From contig JSZA02000071.1 in the NCBI GenBank assembly GCA_000785145.2, positions 1 through 32,455 of the forward strand: a stretch of 32,455 nt of DNA, given 5' to 3'. The notes under the pieces are model-generated. The model did no database searches. It saw only the letters and a list, made by a program, of their open reading frames with translations, and was not told the origin of the DNA. A program made the translations under genes and the position numbers. This document shows positions 1 to 7,768 of this stretch, piece after piece; position 1 is the first letter of the stretch; each line of letters opens with the position of its first letter. This stretch comes from Candidatus Thiomargarita nelsonii. GTDB lineage: Bacteria > Pseudomonadota > Gammaproteobacteria > Beggiatoales > Beggiatoaceae.

Positions 1-8
1 AGAAATCT

Positions 9-96
9 TGTAGGGTGGGTAGAGCGATAGCCCAACCCACCATTGTTATAAATTTCAACGATTTGGTGGGTTTCGCTCTGCTCTACCCACCCTACA
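9..96. repeat. MITE-like inverted repeat
   Basis: A perfect 17-bp inverted pair (9-25 with 80-96, beginning TGTAGGGTGGGTAGAGC) encloses a second inner pair, AACCCACCA with TGGTGGGTTT. It has no coding capacity and resembles small hairpin elements common in sulfur-bacterial genomes. Related GTAGGGTGCG arms occur at 4172 and 7769. Confidence 0.8.
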
Positions 97-101
97 AAAA
101 A

Positions 102-162
102 GCTTAACTTAATGGCATTGACCCTACATGTATGGGATTTGGCTTAACTTAATGGCAGTGAC
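102..162. repeat. direct repeat GCTTAACTTAATGGCAKTGAC (x2)
   Basis: Two 21-base copies at 102-122 and 142-162 differ at one base. The separating CCCTACATGTATGG also occurs at 23843-23856. Further TTAATGGCATTG copies end the elements near 5774-5788 and 25515-25528, so this looks like one edge of a dispersed element. Confidence 0.7.
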
Positions 163-203
163 TCTGCACATACCAATTTGAATATATATATAAGGAGTTT
201 TTT

Positions 204-725
204 ATGAAAAAGTTTATTTTTTTCGGACTGTTACTTGTTCCGACACTGGCCGCTGCCATCTCAAATTTTTCCTCGGAAAGTGGCACGCTGCGGATTCCAG
301 ATGTGAGCGTAGATGGAGAAATTCATTTTTACAATGTTGAACTTCACTTGGATTTTGCCACAAAAAGTTTTGAACTGAAGCAATTGACGGCTCATCAACC
401 TGTGAAGGCACAATTGGGTGTGCCCTTTAATTTGTTTGTCGGACAAAGTGCAATATTGGATGATCTTGAGATTCAGTTCGTTGCTATTCAGGAAGATTCT
501 CGTTGTCCGACGGATGGGAATTGCATCTGGGCGGGAAACGTGGTTGTCGTTTTGCAGGTGCCAAAAGGGGGGGAAGTCCTTTTAAATACCAATTCTGATG
601 TCGGACCAACAGCTGTTAAATTGGATAAGTATCGTTTGGAACTGGAAAAAGTGAGCCCTGAGCCCATCAGTACTCAAGCGATTTCTGAATATGAAATCAC
701 TTTGGTGGTGACAGGTAGTTTATAG
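204..725 (+). CDS. secreted hypothetical protein
   Basis: This 173-residue protein starts with a classical Sec signal peptide (KK, then a hydrophobic stretch, then AAA at about residue 18), and AAGGAG lies just upstream of the ATG. The mature part is beta-rich. It contains the cysteine pair DSRCPTDGNCIWAG near residues 98-111, a signature seen in uncharacterised secreted or lipoprotein domains that have DSRCP...C.WAG. It is therefore probably periplasmic or outer-surface, with a disulfide between these cysteines. The protein has no lipobox and no catalytic motif that I recognise. It stands alone between repeats, so context gives no function. Confidence 0.75.
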   Translation: MKKFIFFGLLLVPTLAAAISNFSSESGTLRIPDVSVDGEIHFYNVELHLDFATKSFELKQLTAHQPVKAQLGVPFNLFVGQSAILDDLEIQFVAIQEDSRCPTDGNCIWAGNVVVVLQVPKGGEVLLNTNSDVGPTAVKLDKYRLELEKVSPEPISTQAISEYEITLVVTGSL

Positions 726-734
726 TCAGAAAAT

Positions 735-876
735 CAATGCCATCGCCTAACAGGGGCAACCACAAGGGATTGCCCCTACGATACTTCGTTACCGAAGTAA
801 ACGAAGTAACGAAGTAAAAATAACGTCTCCTGTAGGGGCAATCCTTTATGGTTGCCCCTGTTAGGCGATGGCATTG
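735..876. repeat. CAATGCCA/TGGCATTG-bounded inverted-repeat element
   Basis: Arms of about 45 bases (735-780 and 826-876) match with a few mismatches, starting CAATGCCATCGCCTAACAGG. The centre carries a short iteration of CGAAGTAA at about 786-816. Elements with the same edges occur at 7788-7894 and 25375-25528, so this is a family of non-coding, probably non-autonomous elements. Confidence 0.8.
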
Positions 877-891
877 AGTCATAAAATAGGA

Positions 892-911
892 GTCCAAGAT
901 TTATCTTGGAC
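892..911. repeat. 20-bp palindrome GTCCAAGATTTATCTTGGAC
   Basis: Near-perfect palindrome immediately upstream of the sigma-factor gene; its last C precedes ATGAGGAG, the ribosome-binding region of that gene. Same family at 4599, 5312, 7733 and 30718. It could act as a transcript hairpin or operator, but its dispersal fits a repeat element. Confidence 0.8.
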
Positions 912-925
912 ATGAGGAGTGATTT

Positions 926-1531
926 ATGATGGATGATAAGGCAGCTTTAAAAGATATACGCAAGGGTGGGCAAGAGGGTTATTCCGTTCTTTATAAGCAT
1001 TATGTATCAAGTTTGCGCTATCATTTGATAGGCAAATATCGCATCCCCGAAAAGTCAGTGGATGATGTACTACAGGATATATTTTTGAAATTTTTCAAAA
1101 GCATTCCTGATTTTAAAGAAAATTGTAGCGTCTCGACTTGGCTGTATTGGCAGATAATACCCAGAGCAGTCTCCGATTTTTGGAGAAAAAATGATGATTC
1201 TCGTTTGGAGAGTATAGAGCAGCATCCCGAAAACGAGGATGGGGATGAGGGGGGGTTGCTTGATAATATCTCTCAAGAAAATTCTAAAAAAGCGCAAATT
1301 GATCTTGAACGCCAGATGTGTTTAGAACAGGTGTTTGCGCTGTTAAAGCGTGACAGTTCTAAGTCTTCGCTTTGTGAATGTTTAAAAGCCCTCACATTAC
1401 AGGCACAAGGTTTGTCTATAGAGGAGATAGCTAAGCAGATAGGGAGAACTCCCGTTGCAACTCGCTCTTATGTTTATAGTTGTAAAAAAAAGCTTAGCCA
1501 ATATCAGCCCCTCCAAGATTGTTGGAAATAG
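926..1531 (+). CDS. ECF-type sigma-70 family RNA polymerase sigma factor
   Basis: The 201-residue protein has the two-domain plan of extracytoplasmic-function sigma factors. Region 2 includes DDVLQDIFLKFF (residues 46-57) and STWLYWQI...SDFWRKN (about 74-95), covering -10 recognition and melting. An acidic linker follows, then region 4 with the helix-turn-helix LSIEEIAKQIGRTPVATRSYV near residues 162-182, for -35 recognition. Length is normal for the class. GAGGAG about 7 bases upstream supports this ATG. It heads an operon with a membrane protein (33-base gap) and an exported M48-like peptidase, an arrangement typical of sigma factors that respond to envelope signals. The target promoters cannot be told from this window. 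Confidence 0.9.
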   Translation: MMDDKAALKDIRKGGQEGYSVLYKHYVSSLRYHLIGKYRIPEKSVDDVLQDIFLKFFKSIPDFKENCSVSTWLYWQIIPRAVSDFWRKNDDSRLESIEQHPENEDGDEGGLLDNISQENSKKAQIDLERQMCLEQVFALLKRDSSKSSLCECLKALTLQAQGLSIEEIAKQIGRTPVATRSYVYSCKKKLSQYQPLQDCWK

Positions 1532-1564
1532 TTTGGTGATTGATTTTTAAAAGGAGTACTTATC

Positions 1565-2365
1565 ATGTCAGATGATCAAGACGGCATTTTTCGGAGCGCA
1601 TTGCTTTCTCATGCCGATAAAGAAAATATTGATATTCCTTATCCTCATATATTGAATAATGTATTACGCCAGTTAAAAGATGATCCTGATTTTCCTTATT
1701 TACCGCAACCCATCCCGTTATGGCGTTCAATTTGGGACAAATTGATTTCTATAGTAGATGATTTTATCAATCCTCTCGTTGTTGTCACTGCTGTATTTGT
1801 GTTGGCTGTCAGTTTGTACGTCACTTGTTCTATGTATTGTTATTCTCCTAGCGTTAATGAATTAATTGAGCTGAGTTATAATGAGGTTGACGTTCAGTAT
1901 TGGGAAAACGTTAGTTCTGAGCAAACTTTTCTTCGATTTTCTGAATCATCGCATCCTTCTTTTGCGCTACAAGCCTTTAATGCGGGGCTGTGGAAAGGGA
2001 GACAATCTTTATTATCGTCGCCAAACAAGACAAGTTGGCTCAATAAGGCGTGGTCAAAAACCCAATGGGCAAGTTATTATGAATTAGGGCGCTGGACTGT
2101 ATTGTTAGAAAGTGTGTGTCGCAGTCTGCCTGATGTGCCAGAGGGTTTTTGGGATAAACAAAAGGTGATTTTCGCTCAATTGAGTCAGGCGATTGTTGAG
2201 CGACGAGATAAAAATGATGAACTGGAGGGGGTTGTGATAGAGTGGGTGTTATCGCAATTTGAGGAGGATATTGGGCCTTTATTGGAACAGTTGCCTAATG
2301 CGCCACTTGCGGAAAAGTTGGCGGAAAAGTTAAAATTTATGAGAGAGGGTTTGGTCATAGAATGA
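1565..2365 (+). CDS. single-pass membrane protein, candidate anti-sigma partner
   Basis: This 266-residue protein has one clear membrane segment at about residues 70-92 and an N-terminal soluble part of about 70 residues. The larger C-terminal part is predicted to lie on the far side of the membrane and is rich in W and charged helices. AAAGGAG precedes the ATG. Its position directly behind an ECF sigma gene, its size and its one-TM plan suggest an anti-sigma or co-regulator. However, the zinc-binding HxxxCxxC of common anti-sigma domains is absent, so I claim this from context only. It is followed after 9 bases by the peptidase gene, which could process it or share a signal with it. Confidence 0.7.
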   Translation: MSDDQDGIFRSALLSHADKENIDIPYPHILNNVLRQLKDDPDFPYLPQPIPLWRSIWDKLISIVDDFINPLVVVTAVFVLAVSLYVTCSMYCYSPSVNELIELSYNEVDVQYWENVSSEQTFLRFSESSHPSFALQAFNAGLWKGRQSLLSSPNKTSWLNKAWSKTQWASYYELGRWTVLLESVCRSLPDVPEGFWDKQKVIFAQLSQAIVERRDKNDELEGVVIEWVLSQFEEDIGPLLEQLPNAPLAEKLAEKLKFMREGLVIE

Positions 2366-2374
2366 GGCAATATT

Positions 2375-3766
2375 ATGAGCATTTTCAAGAAATGGGCTAT
2401 GATGGTTGCATTACTACTATTTGCTGCCACAGTGGCGGCGGAAAGTGATATTATTAAATACTATGGCGGATTAGCCAAAAATTATCCGTTGAAAATTCAT
2501 GAAATATTTAAGCAAGTGCGAAATGTAGCCCGGGGTGATATTCGGGCTGAATTGAAGGTGGTTAATGGACGACCCAATGATCCTTTTGCGGTTGTTGCCT
2601 TGTCAGAAGAAACAATCGTATTGTCAAAACTCGTTATTAAGATCAGTTATAGGGATGTGTCTGAGAAACAGGGCAATGCGCGTCTCGCTTTTATTTTGGG
2701 ACATGAACTTGCTCATATCGCTAATGGGGATTTTTTACCTAAAGCATTTGTTGGTGCTCAAAAGGGTCGTCAACAGGAAATTAAGGCTGATAAGGAAGGT
2801 TTTGTGTATGCGGCGATGGCGGGTTATGCTGTGGATCATTTGCTTTGGGAAAAAGAGGGTAATTTTTTTGTCACTTGGCAAAAGGAAACGGATGAGCATT
2901 GGCAGTCTGATGGTGTTCATCCTCCGACTGAAAAACGGGCTGAGGAATTGTATCAGCGTCTGAAACGCTTATTAGCGCATTTACCTTATTATCAGTTTGG
3001 GGTGCGTTTGACTCACTTTAATCGTTGTGATGAGAGTCGTTTATTTTTGAAGGCATTTTTAAGGGTATTTCCATCGCGTGAAGTTTATAACAATTTGGGG
3101 ATTTGTCTTTTAGAAAAGGCGCGAAAAGAATTGGGGTATTCGATTGATTGGTTGCCTTCGCTGTTGCATGTGAGGACGCATTTGGATGATTTTAAGTTGC
3201 CTCCGGTGTCGAAAGGTAAAAGCCGCTATGCTAAGCAATTGTTAATTGAGGCAAAAAGCTATTTTGAGGCGGCTTATGAGAGAGACCCTGATTATGTGCC
3301 AGCGAAAGTGAATTTGGCGATCACGGCGTTTTTTAGGGGTGAATTGGAGGCGGGGAGAGAACCGGCACCTGATGAGTCGTTTTTTAGGGTCGCGGGCAAA
3401 GTGGCTAAAAAAACGTGGAAATTACCCGTGGAATTGGGAACTGATACAAGCGAACTGGCTCAATGGGAAAAAAATGGTGAAGTGAGTTTACACGATTTAT
3501 ATGAAGAATTTTATCGCTTGCCCGATGGGAGCGTTGAGGTTTTGGGGTTGGGAGAAGTGGTGGCAATGGTGGTTTTAAAAAGTCCTGAAGTCACGGTTAA
3601 TGAGTTGCCTGATTATTGTGGCGTGCCATTACGTGAGCGTCGGGTGGTGAATGGGAGTTTGTTGTCTTGTTATGATTGGGCGGCTTTGGTTGTTGGTGAT
3701 AGGGTTGAGGAGATTTGGGTAGGACGTCCAAGATTGCCTGATGTCAACTTGAAAAAGGAATATTAA
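2375..3766 (+). CDS. exported M48-like metallopeptidase with TPR-like tail
   Basis: The 463-residue protein begins with a signal peptide (hydrophobic core ending TVAA at about residue 22). The zinc motif HELAH lies at residues 110-114 and the third-ligand motif ExxAD at 135-139, as in M48 peptidases such as BepA/YfgC and LoiP. After about residue 185, helical pairs resembling TPRs occur (NLGICLLEKARKELG; AKSYFEAAYERDPDYVPAKVNLA near 290-315). This mirrors the BepA plan of protease plus TPR for envelope quality control. It is periplasmic by prediction. The gene lies in an operon with the ECF sigma factor and membrane protein and ends one base before the next ATG. A truncated copy of its 3' end lies at 4503-4606. 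Confidence 0.85.
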   Translation: MSIFKKWAMMVALLLFAATVAAESDIIKYYGGLAKNYPLKIHEIFKQVRNVARGDIRAELKVVNGRPNDPFAVVALSEETIVLSKLVIKISYRDVSEKQGNARLAFILGHELAHIANGDFLPKAFVGAQKGRQQEIKADKEGFVYAAMAGYAVDHLLWEKEGNFFVTWQKETDEHWQSDGVHPPTEKRAEELYQRLKRLLAHLPYYQFGVRLTHFNRCDESRLFLKAFLRVFPSREVYNNLGICLLEKARKELGYSIDWLPSLLHVRTHLDDFKLPPVSKGKSRYAKQLLIEAKSYFEAAYERDPDYVPAKVNLAITAFFRGELEAGREPAPDESFFRVAGKVAKKTWKLPVELGTDTSELAQWEKNGEVSLHDLYEEFYRLPDGSVEVLGLGEVVAMVVLKSPEVTVNELPDYCGVPLRERRVVNGSLLSCYDWAALVVGDRVEEIWVGRPRLPDVNLKKEY

Positions 3767-3767
3767 T

Positions 3768-4127
3768 ATGCCCCGACAAACGGCGCGTTTTGATAAATTA
3801 ATTCAACAACTCAATGATTACTTAAATCTAAAAGAAAATTGGGATGGTTATAGCGGAGTCGCGCCAACGGAAAAAACGATTAATGATGCTATCAAATTTG
3901 TTAAAAGCTTGCCACAAGAGATACCGCTTCCTGAGCCGATGGTTGCTGGCTCTGGCACTGTTGGGCTTTATTGGGAGAGTCAAGGGATTTATGCCGAAAT
4001 TGGTTTTGAAGGAGATGGCACTTTTTGGTGTTATGGTGAAGATAATGAAGGTAATGAAGCCGGTGAAGATAGGCTTGACTCACAATTACCCGCCGATTTA
4101 TTAAAAATGCTTAAAACACTCGCTTAA
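3768..4127 (+). CDS. small acidic hypothetical protein (ENWDGY motif)
   Basis: This cytoplasmic-looking protein of 119 residues starts one base after the peptidase stop, so it is translationally linked to the sigma/M48 operon. It contains LKENWDGYSG near residues 21-30, then PEPMVAGSGTVGLYWE and a beta-rich acidic C-terminal half. The ENWDGYG pattern followed by a P..dG...W.. segment recurs in small uncharacterised bacterial proteins, some of them near toxin-antitoxin cassettes, but I cannot name a function. There is no signal peptide or catalytic motif. It could be an immunity- or antitoxin-like partner or an unrelated cargo gene. Confidence 0.65.
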   Translation: MPRQTARFDKLIQQLNDYLNLKENWDGYSGVAPTEKTINDAIKFVKSLPQEIPLPEPMVAGSGTVGLYWESQGIYAEIGFEGDGTFWCYGEDNEGNEAGEDRLDSQLPADLLKMLKTLA

Positions 4128-4148
4128 GGTAGCAAAATGGATTGCCAA

Positions 4149-4260
4149 CTAGTACACTGTCAATGTTGTTTTGTAGGGTGCGTCCTGGGCACAAATAATC
4201 GGTAAAGGTGCGTAGGACGCACCCTACATTACCCAAAAAACTTATGTTACAGCGTACTAG
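4149..4260. repeat. MITE-like element with 12-bp terminal inverted repeats
   Basis: Outer ends CTAGTACACTGT (4149-4160) and ACAGCGTACTAG (4249-4260) are inverted with one mismatch. An inner pair, TGTAGGGTGCGTCCT and AGGACGCACCCTACA, lies at 4172-4186 and 4214-4228. At 112 bases without coding capacity it fits a non-autonomous element. Confidence 0.75.
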
Positions 4261-4279
4261 CCACAAATCAACACAATAG

Positions 4280-4438
4280 GCTAAATGTGCCGATATTCGC
4301 GCCATTGTAGATGAAGAAAATCAAAGAGCCTTTTGTGTTTATGATACTGCCACTAAAAACAATCAATCTCATGCCGATATTTGCCAAGCCGTTGCAGATA
4401 CCTGCACAGGAAAAGGAAGAAAACGTGGGAGTCAATAG
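4280..4438 (+). pseudogene. C-terminal fragment of a lost small gene
   Basis: About 52 codons are open without a start, from just after TAG at 4277-4279 to TAG at 4436-4438. They encode ADIRAIVDEENQRAFCVYD, a short linker, and SHADICQAVADTC with a basic tail. The codon use and amphipathic pattern look like real protein, and other frames are poorer. The 5' end is cut off by the MITE-like element that ends at 4260, so this is probably the remnant of a small cargo gene. I do not recognise the family. Confidence 0.5.
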
Positions 4439-4502
4439 AAAATTGATGAAAATATTTTCAGAGCATCCGCTAACTAGAGGCTTTTTCAAAATTCACCTAA
4501 AA

Positions 4503-4606
4503 TGATTATTGTGGCGTGCCATTACGTGAGCGTCGGGTGGTGAATGGGAGTTTGTTGTCTTGTTATGATTGGGCGGTTGTTGGTGATGGGGGTAGGACGT
4601 CCAAGA
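4503..4606 (+). pseudogene. truncated copy of the M48 gene 3' end
   Basis: From TGATTATTGTGGCGTGCC onward this is nearly identical to 3610-3735 inside the M48-like gene. Internal gaps remove parts of the stretch corresponding to 3683-3715. The copy ends in a 20-bp palindrome. It explains the apparent coding extension upstream of the next gene and shows a segmental duplication or recombination between palindromic repeats. Confidence 0.85.
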
Positions 4607-4618
4607 TAAATCTTGGAC
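4599..4618. repeat. 20-bp palindrome GTCCAAGATAAATCTTGGAC
   Basis: Same family as 892-911. The GCGTCCAAGAT side continues from the duplicated M48 tail, and it is followed by CTCCGGTTAGTTAGGA, which recurs after the palindrome at 5312. It lies directly upstream of the 4642 gene. Confidence 0.85.
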
Positions 4619-4641
4619 TCCGGTTAGTTAGGAGATATATT

Positions 4642-4890
4642 ATGCAAAATCAAAATGTTAAAACTTTAGAATCCATCGAACACACTTACCACGATCAATG
4701 GGTTTTAGTGAAAGAAACAGAATGGGATAAGCAAGGTAATCCCATCAAAGGGATTGTGATTGCTCATGGTACTGAGCGAGACGCTTTGGTTGAGCCCAGA
4801 ATACAACTGCATGAGCAGGAGCCAAATGTCAAAACTTACGCTTTTTACGCTGGCGACGTAGTTCCTGAAGGGATGGCAGTGATATTATGA
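4642..4890 (+). CDS. small hypothetical protein paired with an aspartyl protease
   Basis: This 82-residue protein starts at ATG 4642, preceded by AGGAGATATATT. The open frame upstream (from 4516) is only the duplicated M48 tail and the palindrome, so I reject the longer start. The sequence shows a YHDQWVLVKETEWD segment and GIVIAHGTERD, with no membrane segment. Its TGA overlaps the next ATG (ATGA), so translation of the retropepsin-like protease is probably coupled. Small proteins of this type with an EWVL...G.viAHs pattern accompany clan AA proteases in some bacteria. Its role is unknown. Confidence 0.7.
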   Translation: MQNQNVKTLESIEHTYHDQWVLVKETEWDKQGNPIKGIVIAHGTERDALVEPRIQLHEQEPNVKTYAFYAGDVVPEGMAVIL

Positions 4891-5283
4891 ATCGACATAG
4901 AGCAGACAGAATACTGGGAATAAGCGGATACAAAGGGCTTTTAACGGTACGTTGTCAAGTTAACGAGAAATATCAAGGTCGTTTTTTAGTCGATACGGGG
5001 GCTACATTCACCGTCATTTCTCAAAAATTCGCCCACGAAATGAAGTTAGATATCACTCAACCAATACGGAAAATACAAATTGCTTCAGCCCATCAAGTGG
5101 CTCAAACGCCGGTAGTACGACTGGATTCTTTGCAAGTCGGTGACAAAAAAGGTCAACAATCTGGAGGTGTTAATTGTTGCTTTACCAGTTGCTTTACGTG
5201 TAGATGGCTTATTGGGAGTGAATTTTTTAGAAAAATTCCGTGTTACTTTTGAATTTGATCAAGCCACACTCGTTTTACGCTAG
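4887..5283 (+). pseudogene. retropepsin-like aspartyl protease, frameshifted
   Basis: The N-terminal part holds the catalytic aspartate motif FLVDTGATFTVIS (about residues 31-43) of clan AA, retropepsin-like proteases. The original frame runs to 5252 with an implausible cysteine-rich end. Reading one base further on after the A6 run at about 5146-5151 gives VNNLEVLIVALPV, DGLLGVNFLEKFRVTFEF and a stop at 5281-5283. This restores the conserved LLG.nfL.kF C-terminal half, for about 131 residues in all. The gene carries a one-base gain (or two-base loss) near the homopolymer. It may be dead, a read error, or expressed by slippage. It overlaps the small gene upstream by four bases. Confidence 0.75.
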
Positions 5284-5311
5284 AGGACAAAAAAATCAGA
5301 AATATATCGGC

Positions 5312-5331
5312 GTCCAAGATAAATCTTGGAC
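5312..5331. repeat. 20-bp palindrome GTCCAAGATAAATCTTGGAC
   Basis: Identical to 4599-4618 and sharing its right flank CTCCGGTTAG. It sits between the convergent protease gene and the HigA-like gene and could serve as a shared transcript end. Confidence 0.85.
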
Positions 5332-5352
5332 TCCGGTTAGATAGGATAAATC

Positions 5353-5682
5353 TCATTGAATACCCGCTAACCCGCGTAGAGCCACTAAATATAACAATTT
5401 TAGAGACGCGCCCGAAGGTTTATTGACACCTGATTCCCACTTTTGGACCGTAGATGGACTGATATTTAAAAAATGTGCAAAGGTAGCTTGGTTCAACTTG
5501 AATTTTTTTCTCAACGCAACAATAGCACTCGGAGAATAGTCTTTAATCTCTGGGACACATAAACCTTCTATCTCTCTGAAGGTAACATCATCAACTATTC
5601 CACTTTTGTTGAGGTCTTGAACCGTACCCAGAATGGACTCTCTAATAGATTCTCTCATCTTATAACTCCACAAACTCACCAT
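5353..5682 (-). CDS. HigA/NadS-like helix-turn-helix antitoxin
   Basis: At 109 residues (or 101 if translation starts at the second Met, MRESIRESIL) it matches the XRE-type regulators that act as antitoxins for HigB/RelE-like toxins. An N-terminal helix region with EIEGLCVPEIKDYSP is followed by ALRKKFKLNQATFAHFLNIS and PSTVQKWESGVNKPSG, the helix-turn-helix, and a LKLLYLVALRGL tail. It would bind DNA and probably repress its own operon. The expected toxin gene upstream on the minus strand is not present. Only a short open stretch remains at about 5683-5735, ending LSDKDFDTAIKKW, cut by an inverted repeat, so this antitoxin appears orphaned. Confidence 0.8.
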   Translation of the reverse strand: MVSLWSYKMRESIRESILGTVQDLNKSGIVDDVTFREIEGLCVPEIKDYSPSAIVALRKKFKLNQATFAHFLNISPSTVQKWESGVNKPSGASLKLLYLVALRGLAGIQ

Positions 5683-5735
5683 TTTTTTATAGCCGTATCA
5701 AAATCTTTATCAGACAGAGATAAAAAAATATTTAG

Positions 5736-5774
5736 TTGTTTCGGGAATGGAGCGGAGCGGATTTCCCGAAACAA
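5736..5774. repeat. 12-bp perfect inverted repeat (TTGTTTCGGGAA)
   Basis: TTGTTTCGGGAA (5736-5747) pairs exactly with TTCCCGAAACAA (5763-5774) around a GGAGCGGAGCGG core. TTTAATGGCATTGACTCC follows, the edge motif of the dispersed elements. It truncates whatever lay 5' of the antitoxin gene and could act as a terminator hairpin between the caspase and antitoxin genes. Confidence 0.75.
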
Positions 5775-5800
5775 TTTAATGGCATTGACTCCTGCTCAGA

Positions 5801-7703
5801 TTATTGCCTAATTACTTTAATACTGACTTGCCCAGTCGCCCATTCATCATTTGAGTCGGAGCGTGGCTCTTCCAATAATGAAATATCAATCTGAACTGTA
5901 CTGGTAATGATCTGAATCGTATTATCTCCGCTTTCATCCATTAGCAAAAGCGAGCTCACTTTCCGTTTTTCTCCCTTTTTGAGATGGGCGGATTCTGTGT
6001 TATCAGGAAAAATAGTGTGGATATCATCAGTTGGATCGATCTGAATTAAGTAACAATAATAATCCTTTTGAGATTGATTATGCAAGCTAAAACTAAGGAT
6101 GTCATTTTTATTCAGTTTTTCAATATTTTGTAAAGCTAATGGCCCCTTTTTCAGATGTAAGCCTAAGCCATAGTCGGAAAGCTGTACACAATTTGCACCT
6201 TTTGGACAAGACGTTTTCTTCCTTAAAAGATAAGTTTGCACGTTCACTGGTAAAGTACGATGACTTTTGAGTGCTTTCAGTTCACGGGCACGGGCCATTT
6301 TTTTTAATTTGATCTGTAGTAACTGAAGCCCTTTTTTTTGATTGGAGAATGGAATTTTAAGTCCTTTTTTGAATAAGCGTTGATCGGGTGTCAGTATCCA
6401 TAATTCAGGTGGCTGATTGGGGAAAGATTTTGGCAAGGTATCATCAGGCGAGCCATAAATGAGTTGCCCATCTTGTTGCTTGGGGCGCAAGAGGTACAAT
6501 TGTAGATTAGCCTGCTCTGGATTATTCGTGAGCTGGTAGGCTTTAAGTGTCCCAAAAGCCGCCGCAATCTCTTTTAATAATGGCTTATCTAAGTCCGCCC
6601 CTAAGTGAACTTTAAAAGGTGTCAAATGGTAGGCATGACTTTCTTCTACGACTAAATCACCAATCTTGAATTTGCCTTTGGACTCAGCATAACTGGCGAA
6701 AGGGGTGACATGGTAAATCTTTAAGCGAGGAGAGTTTTCGGGCGAGTTATATAAACGATAAACTGAGCCTTTGGTAACGCCAAGGAGAGAGCCTGCTTTT
6801 ATTTTGATTCTCCTTTTAGAGACAATACGGATAATAGGAATTGTCGGCGATAGTGCTGCAAAAGCCTGGTCCCAACACTTCTCTACGATGCTCACCCTTT
6901 ATTTGTGGATGTTGCGCCATGCCGCGCTCTCTTGTCACTTGGGCATAAGTCCGCTTAAAAACGTCATTCCAAGTCTCATCGATTTGAGCCTGCTGTAAAT
7001 TTTGCGTCCAATACCAAGTAAACAGACTGTAATATTGTCCATCTTTTTGAGCTTGTTCAATGGCGGATTCGTTATCTCGTGCGGCACCAACATGAATACC
7101 ATAATGGGTTTTTAGAGGCTGATAAAGGCGTTTTCCCAACAAATGGGGTCGTTTATCCTCTTTGATCGCTCGGCTCGTTGCGGCTGCACCTCTGGTGACT
7201 GTCGCGGAGTGACAAGAGTCTGAGATAAATATGACATTTTTCGTTTTTTGATATAAGTTGGACAACCATTTATCAATTTCATCATCTAATACATCGTAAT
7301 TGTCTTTATCCTTATTGTCGGAACGGGTACGAGCACCATAAGAAACCCAAGTTTGGTCATAGCCACTGGGTTCATCACCGTTTAAATCTTTGGTTTGTGA
7401 GCCATGGCCAGAATAAAAAATATAAACAAAATCATTGGGTTTCACTCGCTCCTTCAGTGCATTAAAAGCCTTTTCAATGCCAGTATGAGTGGCTTTCTCA
7501 TCCTTGAGAATAATAAAATCATGCTCGACAAAGCCAAAACGTTCACGTAACACGCCTTGGGTCAATTTGAGGTCATTGGCGGGACCTTTGAGAGAGTTGA
7601 AAGTTGTTTTGCTATAGTCTTGGATAGCAATCAGCAAGGCGTGTTTGCCCGCCGCGAGAGTGGACGTTGGTATCAATAAAAAAATAATAAGAATTTTATT
7701 CAT
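5801..7703 (-). pseudogene. secreted caspase-family (C14) protein with DUF4384-like domain, frameshifted
   Basis: The N-terminal part (7703-6816) has a signal peptide (LLIPTSTLAAG) and a full orthocaspase domain. It shows KHALLIAIQDY, YSGHGSQ with catalytic H100, LNGDE..GYDQTWVSYG, VLDDEIDKWL and SDSCHS with catalytic C164. The C-terminal part (up to 6895, ending 5801) holds a beta domain (SKRRIKIKAGSLLGVTKGSVYRL), a LRPKQ..G and ELWILTPDQRLF segment, and a DUF4384-like region (LSFSLHNQSQKDYYCYLI). The two frames join at the TTTT of GGCTTTTGCAGCACTA (about 6856-6861). Removing one T gives GFAAL, matching the sister copy GAAAL near 31900. So it is one gene of about 630 residues with a one-base insertion. 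The protease half would still be made, without its C-terminal domains. Confidence 0.85.
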
Positions 7704-7732
7704 ACAGTTGAATTCCTAAACGAAATTTTGGA

Positions 7733-7752
7733 GTCCAAGATTTATCTTGGAC
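7733..7752. repeat. 20-bp palindrome GTCCAAGATTTATCTTGGAC
   Basis: Located 30 bases upstream of the caspase start on the minus strand. With GGAGT and ACTCC flanks the palindrome extends to about 28 bases (GGAGTCC...GGACTCC). Confidence 0.85.
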
Positions 7753-7768
7753 TCCTTTTATAGCGAGT

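Noticed and set aside
4516..4641. Upstream coding extension of the 4642 gene
   Set aside because: It translates the duplicated M48 tail and the palindrome; the ribosome-binding site supports ATG 4642.
4887..5283. Programmed -1 frameshift at the A-run
   Set aside because: The shift needed is +1 (or -2), and the zero frame GAC AAA AAA GGT does not fit the usual -1 heptamer; slippage or mutation fits better.
5617..5811. Plus-strand open frame of 64 codons crossing the antitoxin start
   Set aside because: It reads through an inverted repeat and the antisense of two genes, with no recognisable protein character.
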